From positions 1 to 39,775 of the forward strand of contig CALVTE010000010.1 of assembly GCA_944360075.1 (NCBI GenBank): a stretch of 39,775 nt of DNA, given 5' to 3'. The translations under genes and the position numbers were made by a program. The notes under the pieces were generated by a model. The model saw only the letters and a list, made by a program, of their open reading frames with translations, did not search any database and was not told the DNA's origin. Position 1 is the first letter of the stretch. Every line of letters begins with the position of its first letter. This DNA comes from an uncultured Clostridia bacterium. GTDB taxonomy: Bacteria > Bacillota > Clostridia > Christensenellales > UBA1242. Of this stretch, positions 1 through 8,578 are shown piece by piece.

Positions 1-1156
1 CTCTTTTTAAAGTCACAATCTCTTCTGTTTGTAAAGCTTCGTCGACAAGTTGTTCGATGTTTAAAAAGCCTTCTTCTTTTTCGCATTTTTCAAGTGTTGG
101 TTTGATGACTGGATTTTTTGGCAAAAAGACTGTGCAGCAATCTTCATACGGCAAAATCGATGTTTGATATGTGCCAATGCTTTTTGCAATTTCCATAATC
201 TCTTCTTTGTCGAGCGCTAGGCACGGTCTGAAAATCGGCAAAGTTTCAACCACCGCTCCAGTCACCGTCATACTTTGCATAGTCTGGCTTGCCACCTGCC
301 CAAGGCTTTCCCCCGTCACAATCGCGCCAAGACCATCTCGCAAACAAAGTTTTTGAGCGATACGCATCATAATTCTTCGCATAATGGTGATCATAAACTC
401 GCTTCTGCAATGCACATGAATTGCCTCTTGCACTTTTGTAAAGGAGATGATATGCAGTTTGATTTCGTCCACATACTCACACAGCTGCTTTGCAAGAGCC
501 AAAACTTTGTCCTTAGCCTCTTCTGAAGTGTAAGGATAACTGTGAAAATGCAGCGCTTCGATTTTTAGTCCTCTTTTTGCCATCATATAGCCAGCAACAG
601 GGCTGTCAATACCACCTGACAGCAAAAGAAGCCCTTTGCCCGCACTTCCAAGAGGCAGACCACCTTGGCACTTAATCACTCCGTCAAAGATATAGGCTTT
701 TTTGTTTAGCCTTATATCAACATTAACTGTCGTCTGAGGATTGTAAAGCTCGACCGAGACGTTAGGATTTTTTTCAAGAATAATCCCGCCCAGTTCTTTT
801 GCTAGCTCCATTGAAGAAATCGGAAAAGTTTTGTCAGCTCTTTTGACTGCCACTTTAAAATTGGATGTTTTGATTTTGATTGTTGAAACAAAATTTTTGA
901 TGGTCTGCTCATCCGCATCCACCTGCTCAGCAAGCGAAATGCTGCAGAGCCCAAACACTTTTTTCAGTCGCTCAACGATTTCGTCTTCTTTTTCAAGGCT
1001 ATATCCGCTGACCACATATCTTCCAAAAGTCTTTTCAAATTTATAATCAAAATCTGCGAGTTTTGCCTTTATGTTTGTTATAAGCATCGACTCAAAAATG
1101 TATCTGTTGTCACCTTTCAAATAAAGCTCGCCAAATCTCAACAAAATCGCTCTCAT
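1..1156 (-). CDS. thiI: tRNA 4-thiouridine synthase ThiI (3' end cut by window edge)
   Basis: ThiI adenylates U8 of tRNA and inserts sulfur to make 4-thiouridine; in many bacteria it also serves thiazole synthesis. I translated the minus strand directly: it starts MRAILLRFGELYLKGDNRY and stays open to base 1, about 385 codons. The family is about 380-400 residues, so only the last few are missing. The N-terminal part fits the NFLD/THUMP region. The ATP-binding PP-loop SGGIDSPVAG lies near residue 180, followed by conserved stretches such as VTGESLGQVASQT. No rhodanese extension can fit, as is usual in Bacillota. An AAAGGAG ribosome site precedes the ATG at 1156. The gene lies 10 bases behind a cysteine desulfurase, its expected sulfur donor. 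Confidence 0.95.
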   Translation of the reverse strand, partial: MRAILLRFGELYLKGDNRYIFESMLITNIKAKLADFDYKFEKTFGRYVVSGYSLEKEDEIVERLKKVFGLCSISLAEQVDADEQTIKNFVSTIKIKTSNFKVAVKRADKTFPISSMELAKELGGIILEKNPNVSVELYNPQTTVNVDIRLNKKAYIFDGVIKCQGGLPLGSAGKGLLLLSGGIDSPVAGYMMAKRGLKIEALHFHSYPYTSEEAKDKVLALAKQLCEYVDEIKLHIISFTKVQEAIHVHCRSEFMITIMRRIMMRIAQKLCLRDGLGAIVTGESLGQVASQTMQSMTVTGAVVETLPIFRPCLALDKEEIMEIAKSIGTYQTSILPYEDCCTVFLPKNPVIKPTLEKCEKEEGFLNIEQLVDEALQTEEIVTLKR

Positions 1157-1166
1157 TTTTTCTCCT

Positions 1167-2282
1167 TTAAACGTTAAGCGTGGCAAGTCTGCCTGCACAT
1201 AACAAAATTTTTCGCCCTGCCTCTTCCACTTCTTCCTGGCTCATATAAGCATTAAAAGAAATTCTTATGCTTGAGACAACTTCCTCTTTTTTCATGCCCA
1301 TACTCTCCAAAATTCTGTTGCCTGCTTTTTTCGTCGAGCAAGCGCTGCCAGTGCTGACAAGCACCCCCTCGTCTTGAAGCGCTCTAGCAAGCGTTTCGCC
1401 GTTCACTCCGCGATATGAAATAGACAAAATATATGGCGAAAAACTTTGAACAATCTTGACGTTACCATCATCGCATAAAATTTGAGTTAAAGCACTTTTT
1501 AGCCTTTGAGTTTTTTCAAAATTTTTTGCCACATCAATTTGCTCGCAAGCCTCTTTCATCGCCATTATTCCTGGCACATTTTCAGTGCCCGAGCGCAGGT
1601 CGTTTTCCTGCCCACCGCCAAAAACAAGACTTTTGAGCGAATTTGGATTGCGCACATACAAAGCCCCAACGCCTTTTGGCCCATGAAATTTATGAGCGGA
1701 AATTGTGTAAGAATCAGCGCCCAAATCATCAATCGAAAACTCGATTTTGTTAAAAGCCTGCACGCCATCCACGTGCAAAAGAGCTTTTGACTTGGTCTTG
1801 ACAATTTGGCTCACTTTTTTTATGTCATTAAGAGCCCCCGTTTCGTTGCTTATATGCATCACGCAAACAAGTCTAGTTTTTTCATTGACCACTTTTTCAA
1901 GAGCGTTATAGTCCACTTCGCCATTTTCTTGCAAAGGAAGATAGTGCACAGTGCAGCCCTGCCTTTCAAGCTCTTTTGCCACATTAAAAATGCTGGGATG
2001 TTCACCCATTGAAAAAACGTATTCCCATTTTCCATTTCGGCGAGAGCCTTGCACTGCAAGATTGTTGCTTTCAGTTGCGCCGCTTGTAAAGATTATATCG
2101 CCCTGTTTTGCACCAAGCCGCTTAAGCAAAGTTTGCCTGGCATCGTCAAGAGCCTTTTTCACCTCTCTTGCAGGTCGGTAGAAAGCGCTTGGGTTGTAAA
2201 AAAGCTGGCAAGCATATTTTTGATACTGCCTTAATGCGCTTTCAAACATTTTTGTAGTCGAGGCGTTGTCAAGATAAATCAT
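1167..2282 (-). CDS. IscS/NifS-type cysteine desulfurase, likely sulfur donor to ThiI
   Basis: PLP enzyme of aminotransferase class V, 371 residues, that takes sulfur from cysteine as an enzyme persulfide. Visible features: the N-terminal MIYLDNASTT signature; the PLP-lysine motif SAHKFHGPKG near residue 193; the GTENVPG loop; and the catalytic cysteine in STGSACSTKK near residue 317, the class I (IscS/NifS) arrangement. The start codon overlaps the pheT stop as ATGA, so translation is probably coupled. The next gene is thiI, matching the known pairing of a dedicated desulfurase with ThiI in Bacillus (NifZ-ThiI). I infer a role in tRNA 4-thiouridine rather than general Fe-S assembly, because no iscU or suf gene is beside it. 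Confidence 0.93.
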   Translation of the reverse strand: MIYLDNASTTKMFESALRQYQKYACQLFYNPSAFYRPAREVKKALDDARQTLLKRLGAKQGDIIFTSGATESNNLAVQGSRRNGKWEYVFSMGEHPSIFNVAKELERQGCTVHYLPLQENGEVDYNALEKVVNEKTRLVCVMHISNETGALNDIKKVSQIVKTKSKALLHVDGVQAFNKIEFSIDDLGADSYTISAHKFHGPKGVGALYVRNPNSLKSLVFGGGQENDLRSGTENVPGIMAMKEACEQIDVAKNFEKTQRLKSALTQILCDDGNVKIVQSFSPYILSISYRGVNGETLARALQDEGVLVSTGSACSTKKAGNRILESMGMKKEEVVSSIRISFNAYMSQEEVEEAGRKILLCAGRLATLNV

Positions 2283-4675
2283 CTCAAAACCGCCCCAAAT
2301 CTATATTGCAAAGATTTCAAAACCTTAGCCATAACCTTTGCAATTTCCTCGTCTGTCAAAGTTTTGTTTTCATCTGACAAAATAATATTGAAGGCCAAAC
2401 TTTTCTTGCTTTCGCCAAGCGATTGATTGCGATAAACATCAAAAAGCGATGCGTCAAAGTATAGTTTTCCACAGGCCGACTTGATGGCTTCAAGCATCTG
2501 CCCAACTTGAACATCTTCATCAACCACCACAGCCAAGTCACGCTCTACGTTAGGGAATTTTGAAACCTGTTTGAGCACAATTTTCTTTTCAGGCATTTGT
2601 GACAACTCAAGCGTGCACACCTGGCCGTAATAAGAATTTGCAGGCAATTCATAATTTTTGACAACCATAGGATGAAGTTTGCCAAAATGCCCCACCTTTT
2701 GCCCGTTTACAAATATATCTGCGCTAATCCCTGGGTGCAAATATGGCTCGCTTGACCTTTCAACAGAAATTTCTCCCACGCCAGCCAAAAGTTTTTCGAT
2801 AACATTTTTGAAATTGAAAAAGTCAAAACCTTCTTCGCACACAAACATAGCAAGCATATTTGGCTCGCAAGGCAAGGTTGAAAGTTTTTCTTGCTCAGAA
2901 AGATAAACTTTGCCGCACTCAAACAGCCTCATCTGCTTGTTGCCCACTGACAAGTTGTAGGCGGCAGTTTGCAAAATTGAAGTTGCCATTGTGGTGCGCA
3001 TATACGCAAAATTTTCTCCAAGAGGATTTGAAATTTTGATAGGATTTGCTCTTTGGTCTGTCAGCATCAACTTTTTGACAAAATCTTTTCCGCCAAAAGT
3101 GAAAGTCATAATTTCATAAAACCCTTCATTTACCAGCAGGTTTCTGCAAGTTCTTTCAAGGTTATATCTTTTGTTTGGGATGCTTTCAGTTATAGGCGAA
3201 TTTTTAAACAAAACATTATCTGTGTTGTCGTAAACATCATAACCATAAAGCCTTATCACTTCTTCGGCAAGGTCGTTATCATTTTCAATATCTTCTCGAT
3301 AAGGTGGAATTTTGCACTCAATCTTATCTCCCACAACCCTATTTTCAATACTCAGGCTTGCAAGAATTCTTGAGATGTCTTTTGCCGCAATTTCCACGCC
3401 CAAAATATCATTGATTTTTCTAACGCTGCTAGTCAAATTTCTCCAGCCATTTTCTCCCCTTGCCTTGTCGATAACCCCTCTCACAATTTTTCCGCAGCCG
3501 AGTTTTGAGATAAGACAAAGTGCACGCAAAAGGCCGTCTTCTGCGCTTGCAAGATTGATGCCTTTTTCATTTCTTGCAGAAGAATCTGTTCTGATGCCAT
3601 ATTTGCGGCTTGACGTTCTTATAGATTTTAAATCAAAAACAGCCGACTCAATCACCACCGTTTTAGTTTGAGAATTGATGCAAGAATTTGTTCCGCCAAT
3701 AATCCCTGCAAGCACCATAGGCTTTTTGCTGTCAGCAATCACAATATCTTTTTCGTCAAGAGTGTAGCTTTGGCCGTTGAGCGCTTCAAGTTTCTCTCCG
3801 CTCTCAGCCTGTCTGACAATGATTTTTCCACCATCAATCAGCGACCTATCAAAAGCATGCAAAGGCTGTCCCATTTCAACAAGCACATAGTTTGTGATGT
3901 CAACAATGGTGTCAATCGGTTTTATTCCAACAGCATTCAGCCTTGCTCTCATCCACAAAGGCGAGCGTTCAATCTTAACATCCTTGACAGCACCCATGCA
4001 GTAGCGTGAACAGTTTTCAGTCGCATTTTCAACTTCAACAAAGTCATGCACGGTTTCTTTTGAGTAGATGTCGATTGGATAATTTAAGTTGATTTTTTTC
4101 ACGCTTTCGCCAAGCATTGCAGCAATCTCTCTTGCAAGGCCAACCACGCTCAAACAATCTGGACGATTTGGAGTTATATACACATCAAAAACCACATCGT
4201 CAAGCATCAAAGCCTTTTCAATAGGCTGGCCAATCTTCATATCACCAGGCAAAATCAAAATGCCGTCAACGCCAGCACCTTCAAAATAGTTTTCGTCAAT
4301 GCCAAGTTCTTGCCCTGAACAGAACATCCCGTTAGACTCAACTCCGCGCATTTTTGTGGGTTGAATTTTGACGCCGTTGACAAGGTCAGCACCAGGCAAA
4401 CTCACAGGCACAACCGCCCCTTCAAAAACATTTGTTGCTGCGGTGATGATTTGGGTTGTTTTGTCACCAATATCAACTTGGCACACCACAAGTCTGTCAG
4501 CCTGTGGATGTTTTTCAATCTTCAAGATTTTGCCCACAACCACATGATGAAGGTGTTGGTTTTGATAGGCAATCTCTTCAACTTCAAAACCGCTTTTTGT
4601 CATTTTTGCCGCAAGTTCTTCCGGCGACAGAGCAATATTCACATGTTCTTTTAACCAATTGTATGTTACTTTCAT
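2279..4675 (-). CDS. pheT: Phenylalanyl-tRNA synthetase beta subunit
   Basis: Large subunit of the heterotetrameric PheRS that charges tRNA-Phe; 798 residues from the chosen start, normal for the family. Domain order: N-terminal tRNA-binding OB fold (EMAP-like, about residues 40-150); B3/B4 editing region (about 210-400, with QPLHAFD); B5 domain; catalytic-like core; and a C-terminal anticodon-binding ferredoxin fold (FDVYRNQSLGESKKSLAF) ending at YRFGAVLR. A longer frame begins with GTG at 4684, but that GTG lies inside the AGGTGG ribosome site. The ATG at 4675 follows it with five A residues and gives the usual MKVTYNWLKEHV start. pheS lies 24 bases upstream; the stop overlaps the cysteine desulfurase start. 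Confidence 0.96.
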   Translation of the reverse strand: MKVTYNWLKEHVNIALSPEELAAKMTKSGFEVEEIAYQNQHLHHVVVGKILKIEKHPQADRLVVCQVDIGDKTTQIITAATNVFEGAVVPVSLPGADLVNGVKIQPTKMRGVESNGMFCSGQELGIDENYFEGAGVDGILILPGDMKIGQPIEKALMLDDVVFDVYITPNRPDCLSVVGLAREIAAMLGESVKKINLNYPIDIYSKETVHDFVEVENATENCSRYCMGAVKDVKIERSPLWMRARLNAVGIKPIDTIVDITNYVLVEMGQPLHAFDRSLIDGGKIIVRQAESGEKLEALNGQSYTLDEKDIVIADSKKPMVLAGIIGGTNSCINSQTKTVVIESAVFDLKSIRTSSRKYGIRTDSSARNEKGINLASAEDGLLRALCLISKLGCGKIVRGVIDKARGENGWRNLTSSVRKINDILGVEIAAKDISRILASLSIENRVVGDKIECKIPPYREDIENDNDLAEEVIRLYGYDVYDNTDNVLFKNSPITESIPNKRYNLERTCRNLLVNEGFYEIMTFTFGGKDFVKKLMLTDQRANPIKISNPLGENFAYMRTTMATSILQTAAYNLSVGNKQMRLFECGKVYLSEQEKLSTLPCEPNMLAMFVCEEGFDFFNFKNVIEKLLAGVGEISVERSSEPYLHPGISADIFVNGQKVGHFGKLHPMVVKNYELPANSYYGQVCTLELSQMPEKKIVLKQVSKFPNVERDLAVVVDEDVQVGQMLEAIKSACGKLYFDASLFDVYRNQSLGESKKSLAFNIILSDENKTLTDEEIAKVMAKVLKSLQYRFGAVLR

Positions 4676-4699
4676 TTTTTCCACCTTTTAATTTTTTCT

Positions 4700-5719
4700 T
4701 TATCTCGACTGCTTCAAAAAGCGAATATCGTTTTTGAAAAGCGAACGCATATCAGTGTTGCCTGTAAAGAGCATTGAAGCTCTGTCAATGCCAAAGCCAA
4801 AAGCAAAACCCTTATATTTTTTGCTGTCGATGCCGTTGAAGTCAAGCACCTTTGGATTGACCACCCCAGCCCCCAAAAGCTCAAGATAACCGCTATTTTT
4901 GCACAGTTTGCAACCTTGACCGTGGCACTGTGGACAGCTCACGTCAACTTCTATGCTTGGCTCTGTGAAAGGAAAGTAAGAAGGCCTAAACCTTATCAAA
5001 GTGTCTTGTCCAAACAGTCTTTTCATCATAACTGACAACATGATTTTAAGGTCTGCCATTGAAACATTTTCGTCCACCACAAGACCTTCAAGTTGGTTGA
5101 ACATTGGAGAATGAGTTGCATCGCTATCATTTCGATAAGTTTTGCCAGGCACCACAATTTTAAATGGCGGCTTTAAAGTCTCCATTGCCCTTGCTTGAAC
5201 GGCCGTAGTCTGCGTTCGAAGCAAAATGTTATCAGTAAAATAAAAGGAATCTTGCATATCTCTTGCTGGGTGACTTTTTGGAGTGTTAACAGCTTCAAAG
5301 TTGTAGTAATCACTTTCAATTTCAGGCCCTTCAATAATTGAAAAACCAAGGTTGACGCATATATCCATAAGCCTGTCAGTCATGCTTGTCACTGGATGAA
5401 GCGCACCCTTTTTTATTCCTACCGACGGCATAGTAATGTCAACTTTTTCGCATTTAAGTTTCTCTGCCAGCTCTTGCTGATTAAGTTCTTCTTCCTTCTG
5501 AAAAATCTTTTCTTCCACCAGCGCACGAACTTCGTTGACCAAAGCGCCAATGCGAGGTCTATCTTCATTTGGAACATCCCTCATACCCTTTAAAACAGCG
5601 GTCAATTTGCCTGCCTTGCCAAGAAAAGCCACCTTAACATCGGCAAGTTGCTTTTTATTTTCAACACTTTCAACAGCCTCGCCTATTTCTTGCTTGATTT
5701 TTAAAAGTTCTTCTTCCAT
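4700..5719 (-). CDS. pheS: Phenylalanyl-tRNA synthetase alpha subunit
   Basis: Catalytic subunit of PheRS, 339 residues, full length. An N-terminal coiled coil (about residues 1-90) precedes the class II catalytic core. Motif 2 is visible around GKTYRNDSDATHSPMFNQLE and motif 3 around GFAFGFGIDRASML near the end. The Phe-binding FPFTEPSIEVDV stretch is present. GGAGAAATT precedes the ATG. It is the first gene of pheS-pheT-desulfurase-thiI and sits 43 bases downstream of a T-box terminator, so the whole operon should be induced when uncharged tRNA-Phe accumulates. An unusual point is a CPQCHGQGCKLC cysteine cluster near residue 265 that resembles a zinc knuckle, as seen in many Bacillota PheS. 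Confidence 0.97.
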   Translation of the reverse strand: MEEELLKIKQEIGEAVESVENKKQLADVKVAFLGKAGKLTAVLKGMRDVPNEDRPRIGALVNEVRALVEEKIFQKEEELNQQELAEKLKCEKVDITMPSVGIKKGALHPVTSMTDRLMDICVNLGFSIIEGPEIESDYYNFEAVNTPKSHPARDMQDSFYFTDNILLRTQTTAVQARAMETLKPPFKIVVPGKTYRNDSDATHSPMFNQLEGLVVDENVSMADLKIMLSVMMKRLFGQDTLIRFRPSYFPFTEPSIEVDVSCPQCHGQGCKLCKNSGYLELLGAGVVNPKVLDFNGIDSKKYKGFAFGFGIDRASMLFTGNTDMRSLFKNDIRFLKQSR

Positions 5720-5762
5720 AATTTCTCCTTTTTTCTCTAGAAGCTTTCAAGGCGATATTTTC

Positions 5763-6020
5763 AAAAAAGCCCTTTCATCTTATTAGGACGAAAGAGCAAC
5801 ATTTCGTGGTACCACCTAACTTCTGCAATTTCTTGCACTCATCTTAAGCCATTCACGCAGACTCAAAGCGGCAAGCACTACACAGCCACAAGGCCTTCAC
5901 GCTGCAACTAGAAAGTGAATTCGCTCGCCTTTATCCCGCTTGTTTTTCAGCCTAAGAACAAGCTCTCTGGAAAGATAAACATTTGCAAGTTACTACTCTT
6001 TCATCATCGTCTTTATTTTG
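5763..6020 (-). promoter_or_regulatory. T-box riboswitch (tRNA-Phe responsive) upstream of pheST
   Basis: On the minus strand the leader shows the parts of a T-box in order: an AGAGAG stretch in Stem I; a specifier loop with GAATTCAC, in which TTC at 5919-5917 is a Phe codon followed by a purine; and the T-box core TTAGGTGGTACCACG at 5819-5805. It ends in a terminator hairpin whose arms are GCTCTTTC and GAAAGGGC, followed by six T. The T-box core can pair alternatively to form the antiterminator when uncharged tRNA-Phe binds. A possible promoter lies at about 6026-6052 (TTGACG, extended TGTCATAAT), with poor spacing. The specifier matches the downstream genes, so the call is firm; the exact 5' end is not. 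Confidence 0.95.
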
Positions 6021-6118
6021 TTTCGATATTATGACACTTATTTAACCGTCAAAAAATCAAAATTACATAGTAATATTAACTAGAAATAAATATTTTGTCA
6101 ACTAAATTGAAGAAAAAC

Positions 6119-6145
6119 TTGCTTTAAAAACACAATTTCTATACA
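6119..6145 (+). promoter_or_regulatory. Possible promoter for the RluA-type gene
   Basis: TTGCTT at 6119-6124 and TATACA at 6140-6145 are separated by 15 bases. Transcription would start near 6152, only one to three bases before the ATG at 6154, and there is no Shine-Dalgarno sequence. The short spacer makes this a tentative call. Confidence 0.4.
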
Positions 6146-6153
6146 ATAAAATC

Positions 6154-7080
6154 ATGAGAGAAACAAAATCTGACAATTTGAAGACAAAACCTGAAGAGAA
6201 AACCCCGCTTTTTGAGAAAGTCAAATCTTTTTCGTCATACAAAATCACAAAGGATTATGACAGCGTTTATTATTATTTAAAAGACAACGGTTTTTCAGAA
6301 AACTTTATAACCAACCTAAGAAAAGTCAAAGGCTACATTCTTATTGACAACCAAATTGCAACAACAAAGTCTTTTCTGCCCAAAAATGCAACTTTGTCAA
6401 TTTGCAACAACCCAAACCAGAAAACAACTATTATGCATTGCATACTACCACTAGATATTGTATATGAAGACGCATACTACCTACTAGTTAACAAGCCTAG
6501 CGGCATCTCGACCATGCCAAACAGGTCGCATTATTCAGAAAATCTTGGTGGAGCGATTTGCCATTATTTGCAAAACAACCAACCTGATTTTACCCTAAGA
6601 ATTTTAAATCGGCTTGACAAAGACACAAGTGGCCTGGTTTTGGTTGCAAAAAATTCGATTGCTCAAAAAGATATTAAAAACATTGAAAAAACCTACCTAG
6701 CCCTTTGTGAAGGCGTAATTGATGAGCCTTGCACAATTTCAAAACCTATTCTGACCGTCCGCGACAATGGCGTCAATCAGCAAAAACGCGTTGTGAGCGA
6801 GCAAGGACAAGCAGCCACCACTTTTGTGCTGCCCATCAAAACAATAGAGAACACCACCCTTCTTTCAATCACTTTAAAACAAGGCAGAACCCATCAAATT
6901 CGCTTGCACCTGTCAAGCATCGGTCATCCACTTGTTGGCGACGCGCTCTATGGCAAGGCGTCTGACAGAATTAACCACACAGCCCTTTGCTGCAACAAGC
7001 TTTCCTTTTATCACCCATATTTAAAAAAGAAGCTGAGTTTTTCAGCCCCTTTACCTCAAGATTTTTTAAGCCTAATTTAA
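6154..7080 (+). CDS. RluA-family 23S rRNA/tRNA pseudouridine synthase
   Basis: Isomerises uridine to pseudouridine in structured RNA; 308 residues. After a poorly conserved N-terminus (about 1-45) there is an S4-like RNA-binding segment (FITNLRKVKGYILIDNQ). The catalytic domain shows motif I (EDAYYLLVNKPSGISTMP), motif II with the catalytic aspartate in RILNRLDKDTSGLVL near residue 159, and the later QGRTHQIRLHL and GHPLVGDALYG motifs. The subfamily (RluD or YlyB/YhcT-like) and target cannot be read from this. There is no ribosome site before the ATG. An in-frame upstream start with a better context was not found. It is one of few plus-strand genes and stands alone, convergent with the next gene. 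Confidence 0.92.
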   Translation: MRETKSDNLKTKPEEKTPLFEKVKSFSSYKITKDYDSVYYYLKDNGFSENFITNLRKVKGYILIDNQIATTKSFLPKNATLSICNNPNQKTTIMHCILPLDIVYEDAYYLLVNKPSGISTMPNRSHYSENLGGAICHYLQNNQPDFTLRILNRLDKDTSGLVLVAKNSIAQKDIKNIEKTYLALCEGVIDEPCTISKPILTVRDNGVNQQKRVVSEQGQAATTFVLPIKTIENTTLLSITLKQGRTHQIRLHLSSIGHPLVGDALYGKASDRINHTALCCNKLSFYHPYLKKKLSFSAPLPQDFLSLI

Positions 7081-7086
7081 AAAGGT

Positions 7087-7815
7087 TTAATCAAAAACCA
7101 AATCAGAAAGTTCTCTGACCAAAAATCTTATAGGCTTGACATATTTGCTTGCATACTTAAGCGCGGATGTCAGCGCTTTGAGAACAATTTCATCTCGAAG
7201 ATTTGCTGTTTTGATGATTGAACTTGCCATGTTGAAAGCATCTTGCACTTGAATAGATGGTCGCTGCTGCTCAAGCTCTGCCAAAATTTGAACAGCAATT
7301 TTTGTTGACTGCTCAAACTTATCAGCATCCTCTTCATATTCTTCCTCGAACTCTTCGTCCTGCTGAGCAAAATCTTCTTGCAGGTCGCTCTCGACTGTTT
7401 CTTCAGCATTATAACCAAAAGCTTCTGCAATCAAAAACTTGAAAGGCACAATCATTGTTTGAACAAAATTTTGGTATGGGTTTTCGTCACTCGAGAAAAA
7501 TCTTTTTACAAAATCTGTAAAATCAATTTTTTTGTTGTCAATGTCTGCAAGCGTGCAGAAAACAAGCGCAACTATTTTGTATTCTTCCGTTGGCATCAAG
7601 CAAACAAACTGACCGTGAGAATCTTGCACGTAGGTTCTTGCAAATTCTCTGTCGCGGTTATAAGAGCTTAAGCACTCACTTATCAAATCACAGATATCGC
7701 TTGAAGAGGCAATCGCTTTAAGCAATTTCGCAATTTTATACTCAGCAACCAAAAATTTGCAACTGATAAGGTCATCACAAGCTTCCAAAAATTTTTCAAT
7801 TTCACCATTTGACAT
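7087..7815 (-). CDS. Hypothetical acidic protein
   Basis: I do not recognise this 242-residue protein. It is mostly helical in composition and has no signal peptide or membrane segment. A strongly acidic low-complexity tract (about residues 138-168, with EEFEEEYEEDADKFE) separates an N-terminal domain rich in Cys and hydrophobic residues from a short C-terminal helical domain. The longer frame starting at 7821 uses a GTG that is part of the AGAGGTG ribosome site; the ATG at 7815, three bases after it, is the better start. It is transcribed divergently from the DUF4364 gene across about 100 bases and converges on the pseudouridine synthase gene with only six bases between them. No function is proposed. 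Confidence 0.75.
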   Translation of the reverse strand: MSNGEIEKFLEACDDLISCKFLVAEYKIAKLLKAIASSSDICDLISECLSSYNRDREFARTYVQDSHGQFVCLMPTEEYKIVALVFCTLADIDNKKIDFTDFVKRFFSSDENPYQNFVQTMIVPFKFLIAEAFGYNAEETVESDLQEDFAQQDEEFEEEYEEDADKFEQSTKIAVQILAELEQQRPSIQVQDAFNMASSIIKTANLRDEIVLKALTSALKYASKYVKPIRFLVRELSDLVFD

Positions 7816-7915
7816 AAGCACCTCTATATTTCATTGATTTTTCAATCAAATTTGTTACATTTTAACACAAAGCAAAAATTTTTCAAACTAATATCAACAA
7901 GTTATCGCAAAAAAA

Positions 7916-7944
7916 TTGATTTCAAGCAAAAAACGTGCTATTAT
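7916..7944 (+). promoter_or_regulatory. Promoter of the DUF4364 gene, extended -10
   Basis: TTGATT at 7916-7921, a 17-base spacer, and TATTAT at 7939-7944 preceded by TG one base upstream (TGC-TATTAT, extended -10). The expected start of transcription is 7950-7952, which coincides with the GTG start codon at 7951. Confidence 0.7.
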
Positions 7945-7950
7945 ATTTGC

Positions 7951-8508
7951 GTGGAAAAATACTTATCTGATAAAGAACAAATCGTGCTTGACAAACTCAC
8001 CATGCTTTTTGTCATCGATAAAATGGAGATTCCTTTGACAGAAGACTCGATTTTAGATATTTGTTCAGTGAAAAACACATGGATAGAAAACTATATGGAT
8101 TGCAAAGCTATCATTCACGACATGGTTGACAGCAAGCTTTTGTATAAACTCAGCAGCGATGACGAAGACAAAAAATTGTTTGCCCTGACCTACGAAGGCC
8201 GAGAGTGCTTGTCGCATCTTTATCGCAGAATACCGCTTGCCCTGCGAGAAGAAATCTCCACCTACTTGCAAGCAAACAGGCTTAACGTAAAGTCGTCGCA
8301 GGAATATACTGCCACCTACACCAAAAATGAAGACGGCTCTTACAACGTTGTTTTAAAAATTTATGAGCCTTTGATAACAGCGCCTATGTTTGAGCTGCGC
8401 ATCAAGGCGCCTTCAAGGCAGTCAGCCAATGAAGCCATTCACAAATGGAAGACAAACGCCCCTGCAATTTACGAGATGATTTACGTCAAACTTATCAATG
8501 TTGACTAA
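7951..8508 (+). CDS. DUF4364 family protein, winged-helix regulator-like
   Basis: 185 residues from the GTG at 7951. The N-terminal half (KEQIVLDKLTMLFVIDKMEIPLTEDSI) matches the DUF4364 family of Bacillota, which has a winged-helix DNA-binding fold followed by a small alpha/beta domain. Hallmarks are the early LYILDK-like helix, a FALTYEGRECL turn near residue 80 that resembles winged-helix transcription factors, and a C-terminal IYEMIYVKLINVD segment. The frame is open upstream to a TTG at 7834, but that region is the divergent promoter. The GTG has no ribosome site and sits at the predicted transcription start, so a leaderless message is likely. The target is unknown. It ends before a strong terminator. 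Confidence 0.85.
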   Translation: MEKYLSDKEQIVLDKLTMLFVIDKMEIPLTEDSILDICSVKNTWIENYMDCKAIIHDMVDSKLLYKLSSDDEDKKLFALTYEGRECLSHLYRRIPLALREEISTYLQANRLNVKSSQEYTATYTKNEDGSYNVVLKIYEPLITAPMFELRIKAPSRQSANEAIHKWKTNAPAIYEMIYVKLINVD

Positions 8509-8549
8509 GCCAGACATAATGGTTAACGCTAAATTCCACTTGGTAAAAA

Positions 8550-8578
8550 ACGCATAGATTTTTCTATGCGTCTTTTTT
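8550..8578. terminator. Bidirectional terminator between DUF4364 gene and rnhA
   Basis: Perfect 8-base stem ACGCATAG/CTATGCGT (8550-8557 with 8564-8571), six T downstream on the plus strand and a T-run on the minus strand. The rnhA stop codon lies inside the stem. Confidence 0.85.

Noticed and set aside
4676..4684. GTG starts located six to nine bases upstream of the chosen start (pheT, and likewise at 7821, 22643 and 26579)
   Set aside because: In each case the GTG is part of the AGGTG/GAGTG Shine-Dalgarno sequence itself; the following ATG is correctly spaced and fits the family N-terminus.
7050..7100. Terminator between the pseudouridine synthase gene and the convergent gene
   Set aside because: A weak TTAAGCCT/AGGTTTAA pairing exists but lacks a convincing T-run in a suitable place on either strand.
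7834..7950. N-terminal extension of the DUF4364 protein from a TTG at 7834
   Set aside because: The extension is basic, has no family match and covers the -35/-10 promoter and the divergent intergenic region.
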